Positions 44,258 to 52,769 of a stretch of 64,000 bases of DNA are shown here, piece by piece. The notes under the pieces were generated by a model that saw nothing but the letters and a program-made list of their open reading frames with translations, was not told the origin of the DNA and did not search any database. The position numbers and the translations under genes were made by a program. Where the stretch lies: NCBI GenBank assembly GCA_023441625.1, contig JAEZOA010000044.1, positions 43,826 through 107,825 of the forward strand, read 5' to 3'. How positions within the stretch are numbered: the first letter of the stretch is position 1; the number at the start of each line of letters is the position of its first letter. Source of the stretch: Bacillota bacterium. Its GTDB lineage: Bacteria > Bacillota > Clostridia > Acetivibrionales > DSM-1351.

Positions 44258-45379
44258 ATGGCAGCAGTTACTTATGAATTAATTAAAACCTGTAAACAGA
44301 CAGGAGCACGATTAGGGAGGGTTCATACTCCTCATGGCTCCTTTGACACTCCTATTTTTATGCCTGTTGGAACGTTGGCAACTGTAAAAGGAATGTCTTC
44401 TGAGGAATTAAAAGAACTTAATGCGCAAATAATATTAAGCAACACGTATCATTGCTATTTGAGACCTGGCCAGGATATTGTTAAGCAAGCAGGTGGCTTA
44501 CATGGCTTTATGAATTGGGACAGGCCCATACTAACAGATAGTGGTGGTTTTCAGGTATTCAGTCTCAGTGGACTAAGAAAGATTACTGAGGAGGGTGTTA
44601 CCTTTAGGTCACATATAGATGGGTCAAAGCATATTTTTACCCCTGAATCGGTAATGGGAATTGAAAACGACTTAGGTGCCGATATTATAATGGCATTTGA
44701 TGAGTGTGCACCATACCCTGCTGATTATAATTATGTAAAGAAGTCAATGGAGAGAACAACCAGATGGGCTAAACGTTGTAAGGACGCGCACACAGATATT
44801 GAGAGGCAGTCTTTGTTTGGAATTATTCAAGGAGGAATGTATAAGGATTTAAGAATAGAAAGTGCTAATCAACTAAAGGATTTAGACTTTCCGGGCTATG
44901 CAATTGGGGGGCTTAGTGTTGGTGAGCCTGCACACCTTATGTATGAGGTGCTCGATTACACAGCTCCTTTAATGCCAGCTGATAAGCCTAGGTATCTCAT
45001 GGGCGTTGGTACTCCTGATTACTTGATAGAAGGTGCTATCAGAGGGATTGATATGTTTGATTGTGTACTTCCTACTAGAATAGGCAGAAATGGAACAGTT
45101 CTAACAGCTAATGGCAGAGTGATTATTCGTGATGCAAAGTATGCAAGAGATTTCTCAAAGCTTGATCCAGATTGCGATTGCTATGTATGCCGAAACTATT
45201 CTAGAGCATATATCAGGCATTTAATCAAGTGTGGTGAATTATTAGGACTTAGATTGACAACCTGGCACAATTTATATTTTTTAATTAACTTGATGAAACA
45301 AGTTAGACAGGCTATAATGGATGATAGATTGGGTAGTTTTAGAGATGAGTTTTATCTTAAATATGGTTACACAAAATAA
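44258..45379 (+). CDS. tgt: tRNA-guanine transglycosylase
   Basis: A ~373-residue enzyme that swaps guanine 34 for preQ1 in GUN-anticodon tRNAs. The ATG at 44258 follows GGAAGGA. Active-site parts: LTDSGGFQVFSLSGLRKI (first Asp), FDECAPYP, GGLSVGEP, DMFDCVLPTRIGRNGT (nucleophile Asp and tRNA contacts), and the zinc site CDCYVCRNYSRAYIRHLIKC with the final His in TTWHN. It follows queA and precedes yajC, the common bacterial order queA-tgt-yajC-secDF. Confidence 0.97.
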   Translation: MAAVTYELIKTCKQTGARLGRVHTPHGSFDTPIFMPVGTLATVKGMSSEELKELNAQIILSNTYHCYLRPGQDIVKQAGGLHGFMNWDRPILTDSGGFQVFSLSGLRKITEEGVTFRSHIDGSKHIFTPESVMGIENDLGADIIMAFDECAPYPADYNYVKKSMERTTRWAKRCKDAHTDIERQSLFGIIQGGMYKDLRIESANQLKDLDFPGYAIGGLSVGEPAHLMYEVLDYTAPLMPADKPRYLMGVGTPDYLIEGAIRGIDMFDCVLPTRIGRNGTVLTANGRVIIRDAKYARDFSKLDPDCDCYVCRNYSRAYIRHLIKCGELLGLRLTTWHNLYFLINLMKQVRQAIMDDRLGSFRDEFYLKYGYTK

Positions 45380-45434
45380 TTAATGATTAATACAGTATAA
45401 CTGTGTTAAATAAATTTCAGGAGGTTTTTACAAT

Positions 45435-45716
45435 ATGACTCAGCAGTTACTTGTTCAATTTGTTTTACCAATGGTTTTAGTGTTTGGTCTTATGTATCTA
45501 ATGCTTATTCGTCCACAAAAAAAGAAAGAAAAGAAAACTAAAGAATTACTTAATTCTTTGCAGGTGGGTTGGGGTGTTACAACTATTGGTGGTATTTGTG
45601 GAAAAATTGTTAATATCAAAGACGATGAAATAACTATTGAATCTAGTATTGATAAGACAAAGATACTTGTTAAACGTTGGGCTATAAAAGATGTTGATAA
45701 GCCAGTTGAAGCTTAA
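45435..45716 (+). CDS. yajC: Preprotein translocase subunit YajC
   Basis: A 93-residue single-pass membrane protein with CAGGAGG before the ATG. One N-terminal helix (LVQFVLPMVLVFGLMYLML) is followed by RPQKKKEKKTKELLNSL and the YajC signature VTTIGGICGKIVNI and DDEITIES. YajC joins SecDF in the holo-translocon. secD and secF follow 3.6 kb downstream, separated by the SCIFF cluster and two enzymes. Confidence 0.93.
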   Translation: MTQQLLVQFVLPMVLVFGLMYLMLIRPQKKKEKKTKELLNSLQVGWGVTTIGGICGKIVNIKDDEITIESSIDKTKILVKRWAIKDVDKPVEA

Positions 45717-45817
45717 TACAAAATTATATAGTTTTTAGTTACCATTTGTTCTAAGTAGCAAGCCTCAAAAATAAAATATATAGAAGGAATTCTATTTATT
45801 TTTTGTGGAGGTATACT

Positions 45818-46222
45818 ATGACTGGACAGACACCTGGATTAAAAAAGTCACTTGATGAACATGTAAACCTACTTAGAGTCGTTAAAGGATTGATTTTATC
45901 TTTTCTGATAACTCTACCTTGCTTTTTAGCGTTTGCTTTGTTTCTGACTTATACAGATTTTCCTGAAAAATATACTTATTTAACTGTTACTATTACAACT
46001 ATTATAAGTGTGCTAGTTGCATCAGCATATTCAACTAAAAATGTTAAACATAAAGGTTGGATGAATGGCTGTTTTGTAGGTATACTCTATGTGGCTATAT
46101 TATATTTAGCCAGCAGTTTAGTTTTCATGAATTTTGCGTTAGACGTTCAGGTGCTTCTAACGTTTATTATAGGTGCAATTGTAGGCTGTTTGGGTGGCAT
46201 TTTTGGAATAAATTTTAGGTAA
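45818..46222 (+). CDS. TIGR04086-type four-helix membrane protein
   Basis: A ~134-residue protein; GTGGAGGT precedes the ATG at 45818. Four hydrophobic helices are seen: GLILSFLITLPCFLAFALFL, YLTVTITTIISVLVASAYST, GWMNGCFVGILYVAILYLAS and VLLTFIIGAIVGCLGGIFG. The layout matches the TIGR04086 family, which in Clostridia commonly lies beside the SCIFF precursor gene. A role in SCIFF peptide handling is suggested only by this neighbourhood. Confidence 0.8.
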   Translation: MTGQTPGLKKSLDEHVNLLRVVKGLILSFLITLPCFLAFALFLTYTDFPEKYTYLTVTITTIISVLVASAYSTKNVKHKGWMNGCFVGILYVAILYLASSLVFMNFALDVQVLLTFIIGAIVGCLGGIFGINFR

Positions 46223-46240
46223 AAGCGTTTCAAAAATACC

Positions 46241-46269
46241 TTTTCAAAGTTATTCAAATATGCTATAAT
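46241..46269 (+). promoter_or_regulatory. Promoter upstream of scfA
   Basis: TTTTCA and TATAAT with exactly 17 bases between and a TGC extended -10. It would start a ~120-base leader before scfA. Confidence 0.6.
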
Positions 46270-46282
46270 CGGCTGAGAAAAA

Positions 46283-46377
46283 TGCGAAGCATACATTTAG
46301 TACAGCATGGTTAGCTTCGCATATCAAAAGGCCACTAAAGTGTCTTTTTGATAACATATAACTTCGTGCAATGCACG
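46283..46377 (+). promoter_or_regulatory. Three consecutive hairpins in the scfA leader
   Basis: ATGCGAAGC/GCTTCGCAT (46283-46322), TATCAAAAG/CTTTTTGATA (46322-46353, whose 3' arm is T-rich and terminator-like) and CGTGC/GCACG (46365-46377). No known riboswitch class was recognised. Confidence 0.6.
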
Positions 46378-46397
46378 TAAATGGGAGGTGTTTTATT

Positions 46398-46538
46398 GTG
46401 AAGCATATAAAGACAATTAATAGTGCAACATTAAAAGATAGCCTTGCAAAAGGTGGATGTGGGGAATGTCAAACTTCATGTCAATCAGCTTGTAAGACAT
46501 CTTGCACAGTTGCAAATCAGAGCTGCGAAAAGAAGTAA
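46398..46538 (+). CDS. scfA: SCIFF ranthipeptide precursor
   Basis: A 46-residue peptide with a GTG start preceded by GGGAGGTG. It has exactly six cysteines in its C-terminal half (21, 24, 28, 32, 36, 43), in GGCGECQTSCQSACKTSC and the closing NQSCEKK, after a leader KHIKTINSATLKDSLAK. This is the six-cysteines-in-forty-five (SCIFF) family. The radical SAM enzyme next door installs a Cys-to-Thr thioether, and Thr residues lie between the cysteines. SCIFF peptides are near-universal in Clostridia and have been linked to cell-density-dependent regulation. It is too short to stand out in ORF scans. Confidence 0.96.
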   Translation: MKHIKTINSATLKDSLAKGGCGECQTSCQSACKTSCTVANQSCEKK

Positions 46539-46563
46539 TATTACAATTTTCTCAATAACTAAA

Positions 46564-46600
46564 CAGTGAAAAGTGTCTAATTTAGCGCTTTTCACTTTTT
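46564..46600 (+). terminator. Attenuator-type hairpin between scfA and scfB
   Basis: AGTGAAAAGTG pairs with CGCTTTTCACT (G-C and G-T pairs), followed by TTTTT. It lies inside the two-gene unit, so most transcripts probably end after scfA and a minority reach the maturase. Confidence 0.85.
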
Positions 46601-46632
46601 AAATGTTTAAAACGCTGGAGGTCAATAGTTTA

Positions 46633-47976
46633 ATGATTCACAAATATGCAATGCATGGTACAAACATAGTTATGGACATTAGCAGTGGTGCAGTTCATGT
46701 GTTTGATGCTGCTGCATTTGATGTTATTGATTTGTACAAAACAAAAACTAAAGAGCAAATTATTGATGCTTTGTCACAAAAGTATGATGGACAAGCTGTT
46801 TTGGATGCTTATGATGAGATTGCTCAATTGGAAGCTGAGGGATTGCTTTTTAGTGAGGATGCATATTCAGAAGCACTAGAAGCTTGGGAGAGAAAGCCTG
46901 TAGTTAAGGCTCTTTGTCTTCATATTTGTCATGACTGCAATCTGCGATGTAAGTACTGCTTTGCTTCTACAGGAAGCTTTGGTGGTCATAGAACAATGAT
47001 GGATTTAGAAACAGGCAAAAAAGCAATAGATTTTCTTATCGAAAGGTCAGCAAACAGACGTAATTTAGAGGTTGACTTTTTTGGTGGTGAGCCTCTCATG
47101 AATTTTGATGTTGTAAAGCAAATAGTTGAGTATGCTCGAATCAGAGAAAAAGAAACTAATAAGAATTTCAGATTTACAATTACGACTAATGCTATTCTAC
47201 TCAATGAGGAAAATAAAGAGTTTATAAATAAGAACATGCATAATGTTGTTCTTAGTATAGACGGACGTAAAGAGACTAATGATAGAATGAGACCTAGAGT
47301 TGATGATTCTGGAACATATGACAGTATTCTCCCTAAAATTAAAGATCTTGCAGACTCTAGAGATCAAAACAATTATTATGTTAGAGGAACCTTTACAAGA
47401 GAAAACCTTGATTTCTCCAAGGATGTTTTACATTTGGCAGATGAGGGTTTCAAACAGATATCCATTGAACCAGTTGTTGCTGGGAAGGATTCAGGCTATG
47501 AGATTCGTGAGCAAGACCTAGCTACGCTCTTTGCTGAGTATGAGCTTCTTGCAAAGAAATATGTAGAGCGGGAAAAGAATGATAAAGGTTTTAATTTTTT
47601 TCACTTTATGATTGATTTACAACAAGGTCCTTGTGTGATAAAAAGACTCGGGGGCTGTGGCTCTGGTCATGAATATTTGGCTGTGACACCAGAAGGAGAT
47701 TTATATCCCTGCCATCAGTTTGTTGGTGATGAGAATTTTAAAATGGGTAATCTTCATCAAGGTGTATTTAATACTGAATTTCAGAAAAACTTTCAGAAGT
47801 CCAATATTTATTCAAAGAAGGAATGCTCAGAATGTTGGGCAAAGTTTTATTGCAGTGGTGGATGTGCTGCTAATGCATATCAATTTAATAATAATATTAA
47901 CGTTCCATATTCGATAGGTTGTGAACTTGAGAAAAAAAGAGTTGAGTGTGCAATCTGGATTAAAACACAGGAATAG
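46633..47976 (+). CDS. scfB: Radical SAM SCIFF maturase (CteB-like)
   Basis: A ~447-residue enzyme. GGAGGT at 46617 supports the ATG at 46633, which gives the family's usual opening MIHKYAMHGTNIVMDISSG. Residues ~1-95 are a RiPP recognition-like domain that binds the leader peptide. The radical SAM triad is CNLRCKYC (~102-109), followed by DFFGGEPLMNFD. The SPASM/twitch region at the C-terminus has clustered cysteines (GPCVI, GGCGSGHE, YPCHQF, CSECW, CSGGCAAN) for two auxiliary [4Fe-4S] clusters. Family work shows thioether formation between Cys and Thr on SCIFF. Partner: ScfA upstream. Confidence 0.96.
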   Translation: MIHKYAMHGTNIVMDISSGAVHVFDAAAFDVIDLYKTKTKEQIIDALSQKYDGQAVLDAYDEIAQLEAEGLLFSEDAYSEALEAWERKPVVKALCLHICHDCNLRCKYCFASTGSFGGHRTMMDLETGKKAIDFLIERSANRRNLEVDFFGGEPLMNFDVVKQIVEYARIREKETNKNFRFTITTNAILLNEENKEFINKNMHNVVLSIDGRKETNDRMRPRVDDSGTYDSILPKIKDLADSRDQNNYYVRGTFTRENLDFSKDVLHLADEGFKQISIEPVVAGKDSGYEIREQDLATLFAEYELLAKKYVEREKNDKGFNFFHFMIDLQQGPCVIKRLGGCGSGHEYLAVTPEGDLYPCHQFVGDENFKMGNLHQGVFNTEFQKNFQKSNIYSKKECSECWAKFYCSGGCAANAYQFNNNINVPYSIGCELEKKRVECAIWIKTQE

Positions 47977-47988
47977 AAGGAGTACATT

Positions 47989-48489
47989 GTGATAAGAGAT
48001 TTTAACAACATTACACCCAAAATTCATGAAACTGCTTTTGTTGCACCAAATAGTACAGTTATTGGAGATGTGGTATTAGGTGCCAATTCAACAATTTGGT
48101 ACAATGCAGTTTTAAGAGGAGATATAGATAGTATAGTTGTTGGTGATAACACCAATATTCAGGAAGGCTGTATACTGCACTGCAAAAAGGGTGCAGATGT
48201 TAAAATTGGCTCTCATGTTACAATAGGTCACGGAGCTATATTGCATAGCTGCCATATTGGTAATAATACACTTATTGGAATGGGTGCAATTGTGTTGGAT
48301 GATTCAGAGATTGGTAACAATTGTCTGGTTGCCGCAGGTAGTGTTGTGACTTCAAGAATGAAAATTCCTGATGGAAGTTTGATTGCAGGTAGTCCTGCAG
48401 TGGTTAAAAGGGTTCTGTCAGAGCAGGAGATTTCAGATATTAAAAGTAATGCAAAAGAGTATATTAATCTTTTGAAATATTATAAATAG
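47989..48489 (+). CDS. Gamma-class carbonic anhydrase-like hexapeptide protein
   Basis: A 166-residue left-handed beta-helix protein with a GTG start and GAAGGAG ahead, 12 bases after scfB. Hexapeptide repeats run through VIGDVVLGANSTIWYNAVL, VKIGSHVTIGHGAIL and TLIGMGAIVLDDSEIG. The three zinc histidines of the family are present in CILHC, IGHGA and LHSCHIG. Gamma-CA homologues (YrdA/CaiE/PaaY type) are often weak or inactive anhydrases and may bind CoA. A link with SCIFF is possible only by proximity. Confidence 0.88.
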   Translation: MIRDFNNITPKIHETAFVAPNSTVIGDVVLGANSTIWYNAVLRGDIDSIVVGDNTNIQEGCILHCKKGADVKIGSHVTIGHGAILHSCHIGNNTLIGMGAIVLDDSEIGNNCLVAAGSVVTSRMKIPDGSLIAGSPAVVKRVLSEQEISDIKSNAKEYINLLKYYK

Positions 48490-48549
48490 CCAAAGTGTTT
48501 TAATGAAGGAATTAAAAATTATACAAATTGGCAGTGCTTTGGAGGAAAA

Positions 48550-49209
48550 ATGATTACTCCTAAACAGGTTAAAGAAAATGAAGAGGTAAAACACCTAATT
48601 GCTACAGCTGACAGACAGCTAAAAGAAATGGGCTATACTGAACATTCCTTAAGGCATTTGACACATGTTTCTAGGAATGCTGGTAAAATTCTCAATGAAT
48701 TAGGATTTAGTTCTAGAGAAGCAGAGCTAGCAGAGATAGCCGGATATTTACATGATATTGGAAATGCAATAAATCGTACCGATCATGCACATTCAGGCGC
48801 TATTATGGCATATGAGCTATTGTTGAGAATGGGAATGTGGTATTCTGAGGCCTGTGAGATTATGCTCGCTATAGGTAATCATGATGAAAATTCTGGTACA
48901 GCTGTCAGTATGATTTCAGCTGCACTTATTTTAGCTGATAAATCAGATGTGCATAGGTCAAGAGTGCAAAACACAGATTTTTCCACCTTCGACATTCATG
49001 ATCGAGTTAACTATGCTGTGGATAGTTCAATGCTTACAGTTGATAATAAGAAAAAGAGTGCAACTCTTCAGATTCATATTGACACAAAGATATGTCCGGT
49101 TATGGATTATTTTGAAATATTTCTCACAAGAATGACAATGTGCAGAAGAGCAGCAACGTATTTAAAGCTGAATTTTGAACTAGTTATTAACGAAAACAGA
49201 TTACTTTAA
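48550..49209 (+). CDS. HD-domain phosphohydrolase
   Basis: A 219-residue protein with TTGGAGGA before the ATG. The HD signature is AGYLHDIGNAINRTDHAHSGA, preceded by the metal His in SLRHLTHVSRNAGK, and a later AIGNHDENSGT and LADKSDVHRSR complete the metal site. Such proteins hydrolyse nucleotides or phosphodiesters; the substrate is unknown. It lies between the gamma-CA gene and secD, and a clear promoter for secDF follows, so it is the end of the scf transcription unit. Confidence 0.88.
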   Translation: MITPKQVKENEEVKHLIATADRQLKEMGYTEHSLRHLTHVSRNAGKILNELGFSSREAELAEIAGYLHDIGNAINRTDHAHSGAIMAYELLLRMGMWYSEACEIMLAIGNHDENSGTAVSMISAALILADKSDVHRSRVQNTDFSTFDIHDRVNYAVDSSMLTVDNKKKSATLQIHIDTKICPVMDYFEIFLTRMTMCRRAATYLKLNFELVINENRLL

Positions 49210-49243
49210 ATGTAAATTTCTAGCTAATAATGAAGTATATTTA

Positions 49244-49272
49244 TTGACTAGTATTTTTCATAGATATATAAT
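49244..49272 (+). promoter_or_regulatory. Sigma-A-type promoter for secDF
   Basis: TTGACT and TATAAT separated by exactly 17 bases, ~40 bases before the secD start. Confidence 0.8.
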
Positions 49273-49309
49273 GTCGTAGTGGATAAAAAAACAAGGGGGA
49301 ATTAAGTAA

Positions 49310-50635
49310 ATGAGAGGAAGTAATGCGGTTAAATTTTTCGCGATACTAGTTATAATCGGAATTTTAACCTGGATAGCAGCCTTTGGGTCTATTTTGGGCT
49401 TTGATATAAAAGGGGCTTATGATATTCGTCCAGGTATTGATATTTCGGGAGGCGTAGATGCAAAATTATATGCCATTACCGATGATGGAAGTAAACCTAC
49501 TGAAAAGGATTTAGAGGCGGCAAAAGTAAAGATTGGAAAAAGATTAGATGATAAACAGATTTATGATAGAGTTCTAACAATTGACAAGGAAAAAGGGTTT
49601 GTTCTTGTTCAGATTCCTTTTAAAGCAGGTGAGACTTTTGACCCACAGAAGTCAATTGAGGAAATTGGTGCCACTGCACTACTGACCTTCCAAGAAGTAG
49701 ATACGACTAAGGTAGATGAAAATGGAGACTATTTACCAACAGGAAAAATAATTCTTCAAGGTGAAGACGTTAAAGATGCCACTGCAGAGATTTCACCAGA
49801 AGGTGGCTATGAAGTAGGACTCGAGCTTACTTCAGCAGGTACAAAGAAGTTTTCTGAAGCAACAGGAAGACTTATTGGACAGCCTATAGCTATATTTATG
49901 GATGATAAGTTTATAAGTGCACCAAATGTTCAAACTCAGATTACTACTACAACTGCTAGAATTACTCTGGGTGGTACACCATCAGAGGCTCAGCAAGCTG
50001 AGGCGAAGAACTTGGCAGGACTTATTAAATCGGGTTCCTTACCCTTCAAGCTTGAAGCAAGACAGATCCAGAACATTAGTCCTACTCTTGGTTCAAATGC
50101 ACTTTCTGTTAGTATAAATGCACTCGTTGTAGCATTTATTTTGATTTGTTTATATATGATTTTCTATTATAAATTACCTGGATTAATTGCAAGTATTGCA
50201 TTATTCCTTCACACAATTCTTGAGCTTTTGGCGTTATCCTGGCTTGGAATTACCGTTACTCTGCCTGGCATAGCCGGTATCATCCTGACTATTGGTATGG
50301 GTGTTGATGCTAACGTAATTATATTTGAAAGAATTAAGGAAGAACTCCGAAATGGAAAAACTCTTCGTGCAGCTATTGATGTAGGATTTAAGAGAGCGTT
50401 TACCGCTGTATTAGATGGAAATGTTACAACTCTTATTGCTGGTGTAGTTCTATGGCAATTTGGTACAGGCTCTATCAAAAGTTTCGCATTGACATTGATT
50501 ATCGGAGTTATTTTAAGCTTTGTTACTGCAGTATCAGCAACGAGAGCAATGCTCAAATCTGTAGCAGATTTAAATATTGCAAAGCATCCTAGGCTGTACG
50601 GCATTAAGATGAAGGGAGGCAAAGCAAATGGCTAA
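49310..50635 (+). CDS. secD: Protein translocase subunit SecD
   Basis: A 441-residue proton-driven subunit that pulls exported proteins across the membrane. One N-terminal helix (FFAILVIIGILTWIAAFGSI), a shortened periplasmic-type P1 region (~40-260; RPGIDISGGVDAKL, GYEVGLELTSAGTKKFSEAT) and five C-terminal helices are seen. Conserved GIILTIGMGVDANVIIFERIKEEL is the D-x-N motif of helix 4 that relays protons. AAGGGGGA precedes the ATG. It overlaps secF by 8 bases, implying translational coupling. Confidence 0.95.
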   Translation: MRGSNAVKFFAILVIIGILTWIAAFGSILGFDIKGAYDIRPGIDISGGVDAKLYAITDDGSKPTEKDLEAAKVKIGKRLDDKQIYDRVLTIDKEKGFVLVQIPFKAGETFDPQKSIEEIGATALLTFQEVDTTKVDENGDYLPTGKIILQGEDVKDATAEISPEGGYEVGLELTSAGTKKFSEATGRLIGQPIAIFMDDKFISAPNVQTQITTTTARITLGGTPSEAQQAEAKNLAGLIKSGSLPFKLEARQIQNISPTLGSNALSVSINALVVAFILICLYMIFYYKLPGLIASIALFLHTILELLALSWLGITVTLPGIAGIILTIGMGVDANVIIFERIKEELRNGKTLRAAIDVGFKRAFTAVLDGNVTTLIAGVVLWQFGTGSIKSFALTLIIGVILSFVTAVSATRAMLKSVADLNIAKHPRLYGIKMKGGKANG

Positions 50636-51605
50636 TATTAATTTATATAATAAAAGATATTACTTTTTCATTCTCTCAGCATTAATTTTTATATCAGGAC
50701 TGATTGGATACTTTGTAAACGGATTCCAAAAGGATATTCAGTTTGAGGGTGGAACAGTTATTGAAATGAAGGCAAATGAAGATACATTTACTGAAACAAA
50801 TACTCAGGAAATAACAAGTAGGGTTGAGGAAGTGGTTCAGAAGGCAGTTGGTAAACCTGCATCAGCTCAAAAATCCACTGCATATGATGTTAATAGTGCA
50901 AATGCTGCCTTTGATGTAATCAAAATAAGCGTAGGAAGTGAAAATACACTTACAAATGATGAGCTATCAAAAGTTAAAACAGCTGTAATAGAAGAATTAA
51001 AGCTTGATGCTAACAATTCACTAGTATCAGAGGAAAGTGTTGAGCCTTTTATTGGTAAGGAAATAAGTCAAAATGGAGTTAAGGCAATTTTAATTTCAGC
51101 GGTTCTTATTATATTGTATATCTGGTGGAGATTTAAGATAATGTCAGGTCTTTCAGCGGGTGTATTTGGTGTTGTAGGTTTAACACATGATATTCTGGTA
51201 ATGATAACTGTTTATTTGGTATTCAAGATTCCAGTAAATGAAACCTTTATTGCTGCGTTGCTTACAATATTCGGTTATTCAATGAATGATACAGTTATTA
51301 TTTATGACCGTATCAGAGAAAATAGTAGACTGCTCAAGAAGGTTTCCTTCCCTGAGCTAGTTAACACAAGTATAATTCAGACCTTGAATAGATCTATTAA
51401 TACAACTGTTACAGTTTTAATTGCTGTTACTACTATCTTTGTTTTCTCTCAAATATACGATATCGAATCAATTAGAGAGTTCAGCTTCCCACTTATTATT
51501 GGTCTTACTAGTGGATGCTATTCTACTATATTCATATCTACACCATTATGGGTTATGTGGAAAGAAAGCCAAAAAAAGTCAAAAGCAAAACCTGTTAAGG
51601 CTTAA
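50628..51605 (+). CDS. secF: Protein translocase subunit SecF
   Basis: A 325-residue partner of SecD, starting within the secD stop region with GGGAGG ahead. It opens with a helix (YYFFILSALIFISGLIGYFV), QFEGGTVIEM of the P4 domain, and five C-terminal helices with the signature TIFGYSMNDTVIIYDRIREN. The insertion between ~60 and 130 is normal for the family. A very strong hairpin terminator follows directly. Confidence 0.95.
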   Translation: MANINLYNKRYYFFILSALIFISGLIGYFVNGFQKDIQFEGGTVIEMKANEDTFTETNTQEITSRVEEVVQKAVGKPASAQKSTAYDVNSANAAFDVIKISVGSENTLTNDELSKVKTAVIEELKLDANNSLVSEESVEPFIGKEISQNGVKAILISAVLIILYIWWRFKIMSGLSAGVFGVVGLTHDILVMITVYLVFKIPVNETFIAALLTIFGYSMNDTVIIYDRIRENSRLLKKVSFPELVNTSIIQTLNRSINTTVTVLIAVTTIFVFSQIYDIESIREFSFPLIIGLTSGCYSTIFISTPLWVMWKESQKKSKAKPVKA

Positions 51606-51620
51606 AACTATTTAAAATAG

Positions 51621-51665
51621 AAAAGCAAAAAAGAAAGGGCGTGTGCCCTTTCTTTTTTGCTTTTC
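51621..51665. terminator. Strong terminator after secF
   Basis: AAAAGCAAAAAAGAAAGGGC pairs fully with GCCCTTTCTTTTTTGCTTTT around GTGT. It works in both directions, facing the convergent small membrane gene. Confidence 0.93.
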
Positions 51666-51690
51666 AGCATAATAAATTAATATCAAAAAT

Positions 51691-51978
51691 TTAATTTGAA
51701 CGTTTTTTAATTAACATATCAATAACTAATGATGCTATCGTGAATTCTGCAAACACAAAAAAACTATTTGTAATTAATGTGGTCGTTGTAAAATCAAATA
51801 CACTGCTGTAATTATTACTCAATTTATTAGCAACATATAAAGCAGTACCCAGTGCTATTAAGCACAAAGTAGCTGGAGTTGCATATTTCATCATCTTTTT
51901 TGGTAAATCTGCCATATTATTTAATGCAGAATTTAATAAATTAATTCTTGTCGTTTTCTTGTTCTCATTACTAGTCAC
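51691..51978 (-). CDS. Small two-helix membrane protein
   Basis: A 95-residue protein with a GTG start; AAAAGGGGGGG lies ahead. A polar N-terminus (TSNENKKTTRINLLNSALNNM) is followed by two membrane helices (ATPATLCLIALGTALYVAN and TLITNSFFVFAEFTIASLVI) and a basic end. No family is recognised. Transcribed alone, convergent to secF. Confidence 0.65.
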   Translation of the reverse strand: MTSNENKKTTRINLLNSALNNMADLPKKMMKYATPATLCLIALGTALYVANKLSNNYSSVFDFTTTTLITNSFFVFAEFTIASLVIDMLIKKRSN

Positions 51979-52259
51979 GGAATACCCCCCCTTTTCAACG
52001 TATATTTATATATGTTACGCTACGCTACATATTACGTAATACGACAATAAGTACACATAAAATCTTAACACCTAAAAGCTATAAATTCAATGTAAATAAT
52101 TGATAATATTGCATACTTCGACAAGTTACTGCAACTAAAGAGTGATTTTATGTAAAGTGGTCGAAATACCAAAAAACTTTTGAGTAGATAAAAAGTACAA
52201 CCCTATAATATAATAAGGTTGTTATTGAAGGTAAAAAAATACACAGGAGGGAATTAAGA

Positions 52260-52541
52260 ATGGAACTTGTTTGTTCAAAAAAACTAGAACTAGATGAGAC
52301 TTTAGAATGTAAAAACAAAGAGCTTAACTTAGACTATTATTTATTGGCACGCGAGGATGACTGTTCATGTACATATGGAATAAAAATTAATATGACAAAA
52401 GATACAGGCGAGATTGAAGCAGTTGAGATAAATGATGTTTTGTCCTCAAAAGCAAATATGATTGAACTTATAAAGCTCTTACATTCAAATTCAGTTACTC
52501 CTGTTAGTGCTCATGATGTTATTTACGACTGCATATCATAG
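52260..52541 (+). CDS. DUF6514-like small cytosolic protein
   Basis: A 93-residue protein with CAGGAGG before the ATG. It reads LNLDYYLLAREDDCSCTYGIKINM, then IEAVEINDVLSSKANMIELIKLLHSN and VTPVSAHDVIYDCIS, a pattern common in small clostridial proteins assigned to DUF6514. The function is unknown. A good terminator follows, so it is a separate unit ahead of dnaG. Confidence 0.75.
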   Translation: MELVCSKKLELDETLECKNKELNLDYYLLAREDDCSCTYGIKINMTKDTGEIEAVEINDVLSSKANMIELIKLLHSNSVTPVSAHDVIYDCIS

Positions 52542-52591
52542 AAGTTAAAACTATTTTTTTCATATATTCTAGGAGGTAAAAACTTATTTTT

Positions 52592-52619
52592 AAGTATGCT
52601 AAGGGCATACTTTTTTGTT
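52592..52619 (+). terminator. Terminator after the DUF6514-like gene
   Basis: AAGTATGC pairs with GCATACTT, with TTTTTTG after it. Confidence 0.85.
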
Positions 52620-52769
52620 TTATACTAAAAATATTATCAAAAAAGAAGGATTCTAAATAATAATGTCGAACAAGTATTAAGTGATTTTGGCTAAGACTGA
52701 AATAAAAATAGGAGATGTGTTAATAATATTGAATAATTATTTTTTGACAAGATTGGAATGTAATACAAA

